From Chakrabartia godavariana (GTDB taxonomy: Bacteria > Pseudomonadota > Alphaproteobacteria > Sphingomonadales > Sphingomonadaceae): a stretch of 64,000 nt of DNA. Of this stretch, positions 21,901-33,900 are shown in pieces. The stretch is taken from positions 62,001 to 126,000 of the forward strand of contig RKSN01000002.1 in assembly GCA_005518185.1 (NCBI GenBank), written 5' to 3'. Made by a program: the position numbers and the translations under genes. Each line of letters opens with the position of its first letter. Within the stretch, counting starts at the first letter, position 1. Under the pieces are notes generated by a model. That model was not told the origin of the DNA. It worked only from the letters and a program-made list of their open reading frames with translations, and searched no databases.

Positions 21901-24900
21901 CGCCAGCGCCGTCACCGTGAGCAATGCCGGCGTGATGTTCGCCTGCGTGCTCGCCGTCGTGTCGGCCAGCGTATAGTTGCCGGCATCCGTGCCACCCAGC
22001 GTCAGGCCGCTGATGCTGACCGCGATGTTCTGAGCGACATGGCTGTCCGCAAACACACCTGCAGAGTTCGCGACAGTCAGAACGTCGCCGGAGAAGATAC
22101 CGTTGAACGACGCATTGGTGGTCACCAGCGTTGCCGCCGTCGAGGCATCATAGACCTTGTTGTTGGCCGTGATGCCCGAGATCGAACTGATCGTCGCCTG
22201 CGTGATGTCAATCGTCCGGCTGCCGCCAACCAAAGTGTAGTTGCTGGCAAGACCTGCCGTAGAACTGGAGCCTGCATCCACCAGAGCCAGCGTGCCAAGG
22301 CCAACCGACTTGCCTGTGCCAACGTTCTTGTCAGCAAGCGTGCCCGTGCCCGAAAGGGTCAGAGTCTCGGTGCCAACCAGCGCGCCAATGGTCAGCGTGG
22401 ATGCCGCCACATCGGTCGTCGCGTCATAAACACGGCTGCCCGTCAGGCTGACAACATAGGGCGTGATGCTCCCGGCATAAGAGAGGTTGAGCAGATAGTT
22501 GCCAGCATCCGCTCCATCCAATGTCAGGCCAGAGAAGGTCACAGTCGACGCATTGAGGACGTTGGCGCTGTCGAAGGTGCCGGACGGTGTACCGAGAATG
22601 CTCACGACGTCGCCGCTGATCGGTTTGCCGTCGGTCGACAGGCCCGCAGCCGTCGTTACGGTCGCCTTCAGTGCGGGCGTCGCGCCGCTGGCGATGATCG
22701 CAGTGACGGCACCGTCATAGACTTTGGTCAGTGCGGAATCGAGGCCCGTGAGCGTCAGCGTCTTTGTGGTGATCCGCCCGATATCGCCGGTCACCGGGGT
22801 TGCCGACAGCTGATAGCCATAAACCGGGATTGCATTCTGCGCGGTCGAATCCACAGCCGTGAACGTCACACCGGACGCTGAAATCGTCTTGGTCCCGATA
22901 ACGACATTGTTGGCGTCGCGCAGGACATCCTTGGTGTCGAAGGCAAAGCCCGTAGCTGACACGGTAACAACATCGGTACCGACGGCACCAGAGACCCCGT
23001 AGCTGACCAGGTCGTTCGACGTGAGCGACACATTCGTCGTCCCGTCATAGACCTTGCTGACATGGCCGGACAGGCTGACGGTCAGCGTCGGCGCAAGTGT
23101 GTACAGCACACCATTTTTGGAGCTCCCACCCAGCACCGTCGTGGTCCCGTAGGTCGCCGCATATTGCTTGAATTCCGGTGCAAGGCCGCCCAGCGTATCG
23201 TTTGCCGGATCCTGGGACCAGATGCGCCAGACCTTGCCCGTACCGACCGTGAGCGCTGACGCACCCGCCGTGTTGGAGAAGGTACCAGCCGTCGCCAAGG
23301 TCACGTTGCCGCTGCTCGAAATCACGTTGGCCAAGGCAATATTGCCCGCCTTGGTCTCAATCGTCACGTCGCCGCTGCCTGTTGTCGTGACACCCGTGGA
23401 CCCATCACCGATGATGAGGGAGCGCCCGTTGACGAGGCTGAATTTGCCGGCAACGGCTGCTGTCAGCGCACTCACGGTATTTGTCTTGGTCAACAGCACA
23501 TCGGCTGCGGCAGTGACGACCAGCTGATCCGCGACGATGACGCCGCCAGTGGCCTGCGTGATGCCCCCGGACGTTGTCGTCAGCGTCACCGTGGTGCCCT
23601 GCACCGTCCCAAGCGACAAATCCTGCGTGTTCTTGAGCGTCACCGGCATGCCAAAGGCATTGGCAGAGATGGTTCCGCCGAGTGCATTTGCCGCCCCGAG
23701 ATTGAGCGCTCCCTTGCCAGCGACAGTCGAGGTCGCATTGGCCGTGCTCTGCTGAACGGTCAGGATGAGATTGTTGACGAGCGAGATCGCCCCGTCCGTC
23801 TTGATGCCTGTTTCAACGGCCGTACCAAGATCGGTGTAAGCCCCTGCCGTCGTGATGCTGAGCGCACCACGGACATCATTGACTTCGGTCAGCTGAACAG
23901 CGGTACCGACCGTGCTTCCCCCCGAGAGGATCGACTTTCCGCCAGCTTGCGAAATGACCGTGATCTCATTGGGCGTCCCGCCCGTCGTCAGATCAACCGC
24001 AACACATCCCGTCAGGCAGGAATTGTTGTTGTTCGGATCGAACGTGGCAAAGTTGGAGGTGCCGACAAGCTTGTCGCCACTGACCGAGAGCGTGATCACC
24101 CCGTTCAGGCTGATCGTGTTGGCCTGCGCAGTCCCGGCACCAAAGCCGAAAACGTTCAGCGAGGAGTTGCCCTGCACCAGGGTACCACCGCCCGTCAGGT
24201 TGAAGTTCCCCCCGACCTGGAGATAGGCATCTTCGATATGCGACGTCGGCGGCGTGGCGTTTGCATTATCAATGATGGTGTTGATGCCCGGAACCTGGGT
24301 CGCATTGCCCACGGACTGCAAATCGAAGTTTCCGGCCACCAGGGTGTTGCCCAGCGCCGTCCCCAGCGCGCCTGTGCCAGTGTTGTTGAAGGCAACGTCG
24401 CGGCGCGTGTTCGGCTGCGCATTGATGGTGAGGTTACCACCGAGACGGATCACGGCATTCGCCGTCTGCGACAACAGTCCGCCGACGACAAAAGAGGCAT
24501 CCGACGTGTTCGACGCGCCCGAGGCCTTCAGGCCGACAACGCTGACCGCTGCGTCAAACGGATTCACAATCGTCCCGATCGTGACACCGGCATTGTTGTA
24601 GTTGGTGAAGCGATAGTCTGCGTTATTGCTGAGCGCCGCCGCAACCGTCGGAACAACGTTGTTGGGGTGGATCAGGTCGACCAGACCGGAAGATGTGACG
24701 GCCAGCTTGCTGGCCTTGATGGCAAAGCCGCTACCGGAAATGATGGAATTGTTGGTATCAATGCGGACGCCTTGGCTCACGCCTGCGGCCTCGATCCAGA
24801 GGGTGCCAATGGATGTGGATGCGCCGATGGCCGCATCAATCACAAATGCACCAGAGGACTTTACCAGCAGGCTTTCCGTCCCTGCGGTGCCGTCAACTGC

Positions 24901-27900
24901 GGCCAGATCGATCGTGCCACCTGTCGCGTAAATCGCCGCATTGGCCTCAAGGATCGCGTTGGCCGAGAGTGTTACATTCGTTCCGGCGGTGATCGAGCTC
25001 TGCAGATAGTTCACGCCAGACCCTGTCTGGGTGAATGCGCCTGCAACGGTAATGGGCCCGTAAAGCTGACCCACCCGGCTATTGCTGACCGAGACGCTCG
25101 CCGCGGTAAACGCCCTGCCAATTGCGAAGTCGCGAGCCGACGTGATCGTGACTGCACCGAGGCCAGACCCTGCCCCACCGACCACTCGATAGAAGTTAAC
25201 GTCCTTGTTTCCGGCCGAAATTGTCAACGTCGCAGGCGTCGAGGCCACTGAGTCCAGTGTCGAGAAAAAGTCGACGCTGCTGACGAAGGGATCACTGGAC
25301 CCTGTAAAGGCGGGATCAAACGAGGTGAGCGTGGTGTTGGCCGCAAGCTCGATGGCATCGCCATAAATCTGCCTGCCTACGGTCGAAACCGTGCCGCCTG
25401 CGATAACGGTCTTTCCGCCGTTATTGACGGTCAATGATGCCAGAGGCGCGGTGCTGCCGACTGCGGCGCCGAAAGTTGTCACGCCGCTGCCCCGGACGGT
25501 CAGCGCGCGGGCGGTTCCGTCGCTGTCGACGGCCTGGTTGAGCGTGACGTCCGTCCCGGTCAGGATCACGTCATTGGTCAGGATGATGGCATCGTTATAG
25601 GTCTGGATGCCCGTCGTATCGACATTGCCGCCCAGATAGACCGTGCTGTTGGTGTTGGTCGACACGGACGCAGCCCGCACCGTGCTGGCAAAGGTCATCA
25701 GCCCCGTGCTTGCAAGATGGACGCCACCAAGACGTGTCGTCGCGCCCACTGCGCCAGTGAAGGTCACATTGCCCGATCCGACCGCGACGTCGAGCGCGAA
25801 GGCACCATCCACCGCGCCGCCGAAGGTGACGGCCGCATTGGTGGTGGTCAAAGTGGTTGCCTGGAGCAGCGTGGCAGCACCAGCATAGGACTGGGCGCCT
25901 GCCGTCTGGATCGAGGCGACGTTGAACGTCGTCGCGCCGCTCGTGACCGACAGCGATGCCAGGCCCTGGATCGTTTCTGATGCGGCGCCGGTGCCGAGCA
26001 CCGCATTGCCGACGATGGAGAGGCTGCCGCTGCCGCTGATCGAGCCAGTCGACACAGTCGGGGCAATGAACGTCGCGTTGGTCCCGACAGAGAGCGTGCC
26101 ATAGCTTTGCGAAGCGCTGGTCTTCACGCTGCCATTCTGGACGTCGAGCGTGCCACCGCCCTGAACTGTGAAGCTCGTCAGCAGCGTCGTTCCACCTACG
26201 GCGCCGTTCAGGGTTGTGATCCCTGAATTGGTGACGGTCAGCGCAAAGGCACCGTCGACATTGCCGCCCAAGGTCACCCCTGTGCCGCGCAACTCGGCGT
26301 TGGCACCGAGCGTGATCGCCCCGCCGAATGACTGGGAAGAACTGGTGCTGATCAGCGCGGTCGAGAGTGTGGTCGCTCCCGTCACGCTGAAGGTGGTGAG
26401 CCCGGTATATGTGTCGCCCACATCACCGGATCCGAGAACAGCTGCACCGCTGATCGCGAGGGCGTGGCTATTGCCTGTGACAGCATCCAGGATCGAGACA
26501 GTGGTGCCGGAAAGCGAAATTCCGCCTGTCAGATCCAATGCCGAAGCGAAGGAAATCGTTCCGCTCGTCGCGATATCGCCGCTGAGGCTGTTGGTCCCAG
26601 TGCCCGTCTGCGACAGCCTGGCGGCCGTCATGTCCCCCGCTGCTGCAGTGGTGAAGGCCCCCGTGTTGGCGACGACGACGTCACCCGTCGCGGTCATCGC
26701 CGCATTGAGCGTAAGCGCGCTGCCGGTGAACTTGAAATAATCACCAAGGGTCGACGCCGCATCGAGCTTCGTCAGGCCGGTCCCCGCCAATTGTTCATAG
26801 CTGCCCGCCTGAAGCGTGCTGGCAAATGAGATGTCACGGGCCGAGTTGATCTTGATCGCGCCCAACCCGACGGTCTGCGTGCCGACAGCACCGGTAAAGG
26901 TGACATCGCCCAGCCCGGCAGTGATCTCGAGGCTGAAGGGCGTCGTGACTGAACCGAGCGTCGATGCAAAACTGATGTTGCTGCCAGAAGACGACAGCAG
27001 CGTGTTGGCGCCCAGCGATGCGGCATCCGAGTAGGTCTGCGCGCCCGTCGTATTGATGGCCCCGCCCTGAAGGACCGTCGCGCCGCCGCCGTTAAGCGTC
27101 AAAGCGCCGATGGCCTTTGTCGCGCCGATCGTTCCCTTAAAGGTCTTGGTGCCTGTCCCCGTAAGCGTCAGGGCACGCGCCGTTTGGGACGCATCACCAT
27201 TGATGGCGCTGTTGACGGTGATGTCGGTGCCCGACAGCGTCGTATCGCCAACAAGCTTCAGACTGCCGGTGAACGTCTGCGAGCCGTCGGTGGTGATCGC
27301 GCCGCTCAGCGAAATGCCGTTCGTTGCGTTGATGGCGAGGTCCAGGAGACGGCGGGTGCCCCCAAGGCTTCCGCTCAGGGCGAAATCGCCCGTCGCGACA
27401 ACCGTCAGAGATTTGGCGGTGGCACTCCCCCCGCTGTCAACACTACCCTGAATGGAAATGTCGCGTGATGTCAGCGTGACGCCAGACGTCAGCACGATAT
27501 CACTTGCATAGGATTGGACGTCGGTTGTCGTCACATTCCCTGCAAGATAGACTGTGCTTGCCCCCAAGGTCGTGAGCGATCCGGCGTCGACCGTTGACTG
27601 AAGGGTCTTCGTTCCTGTCGCATCGAGGGTCAGCGTTCCTGCATAAGCGGTAACGGCGTCGCCGATCGCCCCTTGGAGCAGAATGTTCCCACTGCCAGTA
27701 TGCACTGCCACGTTGCCGGCGCCAGTCCAGGTGCCGGTGACGGTAAAGTTGGCGTTGGATGTAGTCAGAGAAGAGTCTGCGGAGAACAGGACATTCCCGT
27801 CAAACAGCTGCGCGCCGGTCGTTGTGACCGACTGAACGTTCAACGTCGTATTCCCGGTGATGGACAGCGAGCCGAGCGAGATGTTTTCGCTGCCATATCC

Positions 27901-30900
27901 CGTCGCGTCGCCAAGCACGGCATTGCCGACCACGGTCAAGCCATAGGCGCTGGCACCGCTTCCGCCGGTCAGTGCGTTCAGGAACGACACGGTGCTGCCG
28001 GTCAGTGACGTTGCAGCACCGAGCTCCACGGCGTTGGAATAGGTCTGATCCCCCGACGTGCTGATCGCGCCACCATTGATTTTGGTCGTACCACCGCCGT
28101 CAACAGAAAGGCTGGTCAGGACAGTCGTGGCACCCACGGCCGCGCCGAATGTGGTTGCGCCAATATCCGTGATCGAAAGTGCCTTGGCACCATCAATCGT
28201 GCTGACGAAGGAGATGCCTGCACCCACGAGCGAGAGGGCGCGAGCAAGCGTGACTGCACCCGTAAAGGTCTGGGCCCCGCTGGACGTCACCGAGGCAGCA
28301 TTCAGCGTCGATGTGCCGGAGATGCTGAGGGTGGTCAGACCGGCAAGGGTATCGCTGCCGCCCGTCGCACCAAGCTGCGCATTGCCCGTGATGGTGAGCG
28401 CGTTGGTCTCGCCAACGACCTTGCCGACCGATATGGTCGTACCAGCCAGGGTGACGTTCGCCTTCAAATGGAGTTCGTCGGCATAGCTCTGCGTCCCACC
28501 CGTGGTGGTGACGTTCGCGAACAGTTCGATGGATCCTGCGGCATCGCTGGTTACGGACGTCGCAGTGACAGCGCCGCTCAGCCGCGTCACGCCGGCCGCG
28601 CTGAGCGCCAGAACACCCAGTTTATTGGTCCCGCCCAGCGCGCCCGACAGCAGAATGTCCTGCCCCGCCGACAGAGTCAGATTCCGGGCGTCGGTCGTGC
28701 TGCTGTTGATGGTCGAAGCAAAGCTGATGGTGCTGGTCGAAGCCGAAGCCGACGCCACAACGGGCCCTGTCAGTTCAACGGCCGATGCGAAGGAGATATC
28801 GCCCGATGTCGTGATATCGCCACCGAGCTTGTTGGTCCCGACACCGCTCTGCGTCAGCTTGGCGGCCGTTATGTCGCCCGCTGCTGCAGTGGTGAAGGCC
28901 GCTGCGTTCGTGACGACAACCTCACCCGTCGCAGTCATCGCCGCATTGAGCGTGAGTGCGCTGCCTGTAAACTTGAAATAATCACCAAGTGTCGACGCCG
29001 CTTCGAGCTTCGTCAGACCGGTTCCTGCCAATTGCTCATAGCTGGCCGCCTGAAGCGTGCTGGCAAATGAGATGTCATCGGCCGAATTGACCTTGACCGC
29101 GCCCAACCCGACAGTCTGCGTGCCGACAGCCCCGGTGAAGGTGACATCGCCTGCCCCAGCCGTGATCTCGAGGCTGAAGGGCGTCGTGTCCGAACGGAGC
29201 GTCGACGCAAAGCTGATGTTGTTGCCCGAAGATGCCAGCTGGGTGGCCACACCAAGAGTGACCGCATCGGTATAGGTCTGCACACCATTCGTCTTGATGA
29301 GCCCACCGTGAAGAACGGTCGTGCCGCCACCATTGACCGTCAGGGCCCCGATGGCCGCCGTGAAACCAAGGGTGCCGTTGAAGGTCTTGGCACCTGTCCC
29401 CGTTACCGTCATCGTTCGGGGTGTCGCAACGTCATCGCTGTCGACAGTCCCATTCAGGGAAATGGACGTGCCGGACAGTGTAATGTCATGGCCCAAAACC
29501 AGCACGTCATCATATGTCTGCCCGCCGGACGTGGTCACAGACGCGCCGTTGAGCAGCGTTGTCCCGCCACCGTTGACAGTCAGCGAGGACAGCGCCGCTG
29601 TTGCACCGATCGTGTCGCCGATGGTCGTGGTGCGGGACCCAGTCAGGGTCAGCGCACGCGCGGTTTGCGCGGAATCGCTCTTCGTCGTCAGGTTCAGCGT
29701 GATGTCGCGTGCTGACAGCGTGACATCACCCGCCAGAACCACGGCATCGTTAAACACCTGGTCTTCAGTCGTGTCGATGCTGCCGGTTATCTTGGTTGTG
29801 CCGCCGACATTGGTCGTGAGCGATCGCGCTGCGACGGTTCCCTTGAACGCCGTCTCTCCGGCGCTGCCGACATTCAGGTCGCCCACGCGATTGGCATCGC
29901 CGATATTGCCGTTGAAGGTCACAGCAGCGCTGCCAGCAACGATCGACAGACTATTCGTCTCAGCAGCTGCCGAGTTGACAGCCCCACCAAACGTAACAGT
30001 GCTGTTCGTCGTCGACAGCGTCGTATCGGTGCCGAGGGTCAGGTCACCTGAATATGACTGCGTCCCCGACGACGTGAGGATCGCGGTTTCGATAAGTGTC
30101 GTGCCCGAAACACTGAGCGTCGCGAGGCCTGTGACACTGTCATTCGTGCCGGACGGGTTGCCAAATTCTGCATCGCCGACGACGGTCAGGCTCTTGTCGC
30201 CGCCGCTGACGATACCCTGCGTCTTGAGCGTGGCTGCGGTCAGCGTGACGCTGGCGGCGAGGTTCAGGGTGTCGCGATAGAGCTGGACGCCTGTCGTGGT
30301 GATCGCCGCATTGATCTGGGTGTTGCCTGCCGCATCTGTCGACACGCCTGTCGCATCAACCGTGGTCGAGAACTTCGTCGTGCCGCCGCTCGTAACAGAG
30401 ATATCCCCAAGCTTCTGCGTAAAGCCCAACTTGTCCGAGAAGGTCACGTTACCGGTGCCGGCGTCAAGGGTGAGGGCCTTGGCACCGCTGGCTGCGCTGT
30501 CGACCGTGGAAAGGAAGTTGATGCTGCCCCCCGCCGATGCGAGGGAGATCGCGCCGTTAAGCGTCACCTTCTGGGACAGAGTGATGTTCGCGTTGCTGGT
30601 CGAGATATTGCCAGCGAGCTGGTTCTCCCCTGCACCCGTCTGACTGAAGGCGCCCGCAGCGGAGGTGTCCGCCCCGGTCGTTGTCGTGAAAACGCCGGAA
30701 TTTGCGATCGAGACCGAGCTGCCGGTCGTCAGTGTTCCGGAAAGGGTCAAATCCTTGCCTGTGAAGCTGAAGCCATTGGCAAGCGTCATCGGGCCCGAAA
30801 TCGTCGTCAGGTTGGCGCCTGCCTGCTGCGTAAAGCTGCCTGCGGCGAAAGAGGACAACACCGAAACATTGGTGGCGGAGGCGATGTTGACCGCGCCAAG

Positions 30901-33900
30901 GGCTGCAGTGGCACCGACAGCGCCCGTGAAAGTGATATCGCCCTTCCCTGCCGTCAGCGTCAGATTATAGGCAGAAACAGGCGCGTCGACTGTACCAAGG
31001 AAGGTAATGTTGCCGCCGCTGGCCGCACCCGTGGTCAGCGTCCTGTCGCCGCCAAGCGAAACCGCGCCATCAAGCGTGATGTTGCCGCCGCTCGTTGCCG
31101 CATTGGTGGTGTTCGCCGTCGTCGAAATGTTGCCAAGCAAATTGATATTGGCAGCCGTCAGCGTGACGGCGCCGCCGGCCGCGTCGCGGCCATTGGCCGT
31201 CAAAGCGCCCGAAGAGATTGTGCCGCCGGTCGACGTCAGGCTGATGACGCCAGCCGATGCGCTGGCGGCGGCGGTGTCGCCGCTGGAGGTCATCGCGCCC
31301 GTGGTGATATCGCCAGATGCGACGACAGAAATCCGGCCACCGCTGGAATAGGCGGTCGTGCTGCCGATGGTAATGTCGCCCGCGGTGGAGACCGTTACTC
31401 CGCTGGAGTTGAAGCTCGTGACCGGAGCCGCTGAAATGCCGACGACGAGCGTGCCACCGCGTGTCGTGATCGCCTCATTGACAGTAATCGCGGCACCAAG
31501 CGAACCGATCGTGACCGCCCCGCCCTGTGTCGTAATGCCATTCCAGGTCAGCCCTGCGGCGGTCCCGCCGCCGACGGCAAATGTGTTGCTGCTGCGATAG
31601 GTCAAGGACTGACCGTCGCCCGAAATCCGCGCCACAACCTTGTCTGCGCGGTTATCATTGCTCTTGAGAACCGACGTGTTGAGCGCATCGATGATCAGTT
31701 GTCCGGCGCTGATCTCGTTCGGTGTGTTGGAAATGGTATTCTGGGATACTGCGCCAGCCGTCGCGAGGAGACGTACGGTACCATCGGCACCATTATTGCC
31801 TGTGCCGCTCTTCGCACCGCCGCGCGCGGTGATCGTGCCGCCGACAGAGAGGACCGAGCCGCTTGCGGTCAGCGTCACCGCGCCCGCATTGCCGCCGTTT
31901 GAATCACCGGATGCCGCGTCCGCGCCAGAGGTATTGATCACGCCCGTGATCAATGCGCCGTTTGCGCCCGTGCCTGTGGTCGTAAGAGTAACGCTGCCCC
32001 CGGAAGCGCCGGGGACCGAGCTTCTCGTATCAATCGTACTGCTGCTCGAATCAATCGAGGGCGCGCGGATATTCACCGCAGCCCCGCCTGAGGTGATGCC
32101 GACCGGATTGACCGAGCCGATGGTCAGCGCGGTCAATGACGAGAAGACGAGTGAACCGGTGGCTTCCGATGCGAAGACCGAAACCGTGTTGACCGGATTG
32201 GATGAGGCATCCGCAAGGTTGAGCGTGAAGTTTCCGGCGCCCTGCAGCCCGAGCTTCTCTGCCACGATGGCGCCCGATTGCGTCACAGCGCCACCCGATC
32301 CGAGGACAGCAGACGCGCCCGTCGAAATTCCGGCGATCGTAAAGCCGTTGGAATCGGAATAGCGGACCGTGCCGCCGACACCTGTTGCCGTATCCTCGCC
32401 TGTGGTCGACCCCGCGCGTGCCGTATCAGCCGCGTTACGGATGGACACATTGAGCGTGCCAATATTGTTGTCGGCAGCAGTCAGAAGGACGCCTGCGCCC
32501 GCATTGTTGAGCGTCTTCACGGTCAGCAGATTGGCTTCAACCTGCCCCGTCCCAAGCGTTCCGGCGGCCGCTGTTGAAATCACGCCGCCTGCGGTGAGGG
32601 TGACGTTTCCAGCCGACTGGATGCGGGCGACCGAGAACGCGTCCGCGTCATAATAGCTGATCGCGCCTGCACCGGCGGCGGTATCTGCCGCATTGCGCGT
32701 GACAAGCCGGATTGCGCCAGCATTGTTCGCCAGGTTCGCAAGCGTGATGATGCCGGAACCTGCAGTGGCGTTGTCGCGTGCTGTCACACTCAGCTCGGTT
32801 GCCGCGATCCGGGCCCCGTCATACTGCTGAATGAGGCCGACACCCGTTACGCTCAGTCGGCCGTTGCTGGTGATGTTGGACAGACGGATCGTTCCGCCGG
32901 CCGTGATGGAAATCGTGCCAGTATCCGCCTGATAGTAATAGAACGGCCCCATCGTCAGGCCGCCGGTCTGTGCCGCGGTAACACTGACGTTCCCGGCGGA
33001 ACCCGTCCGCAGATAGAGAATATCGGTCGAAGACCCCGTCGAGTGCGTAACGGTGTCGCCGGTGACCGAAATATTGCCTGATGTGGACAGGATGCTCTTG
33101 GCGAGGTTGACTTCGCGGTCAGCAAAGATGGTGACGTTGCCCGAGGTCGTCTGAATCGTGTTATTGACCTGCGTATCGCCCGTCGTGGCCACGCCGAAGT
33201 TCGCGATAAGAGTGATATTGCCGGTTGTAGATGTCAGGTTCCCCGGCGTGGACAGATCGCCGTTCTTCGACTGAAGATAGATGTTCCCCGACGTTGTTGT
33301 CAGGTCTTCGGGCGTCAGGACGAGCTGTGTCCCGGCGACGGCGGAGATCGACGTCGTCGTCGCGAGCTTTCCAGTCAGCGAGTTCAGGCTGAGCTGGTTG
33401 GCGTCGGCAATGTTGGCGAATGCCCCGGTCGACATGAGCGTCACCTGGCCGGTGAAGTCGTTCAGCGCGCTGACAAGGTCGATGGAGCCTGTTCCGGCAT
33501 TGACTGTGGAGGTCGTGGCAAAGACAGCCGATCCGGTCGTCTGAGAGATCCCCACGCCCTTGAGCGACAGGTTGAAGCCCGCAACGTTGATCGTCTGCGC
33601 GCCGATCCGGAATGAACCATCGGTTGTCTCGATGGAAGACGCCGCACCTGCCGTAACCGTTCCGGTCACCGCAAGGCCGCCCGTGCCAGTTCCGCCGATA
33701 TCCTTGAGCGTCAGGGCACCCGTCGTCGTCAGGGTCCCCAGATTGTCGATCTTGGTGTTGGTCGCCGTGAGGACGCCAAGATTGCCAGACAGGGTCGCCG
33801 CTTCGATAATGCCGGTCGTCGGCGTCTGGCTGACGGTTCCGGTCAAGGGATTGGCGCTGGTTCCCAACACCACGCCGCCGCTTCGCGCAACCAGGGCATT

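Noticed and set aside
19579-22881. 1100-codon open frame on the + strand opposite the giant gene
   Set aside because: It is antisense to the YDG repeats, has an Arg/Ala-rich periodic composition, and repeats itself with the same 816-bp offset. It is a by-product of biased codons in the real gene.
13540-23100. Possible CRISPR array or minisatellite
   Set aside because: The repeat units are long (hundreds of bp), diverged, in frame and code for YDG protein modules; there are no short identical repeats with unique spacers.
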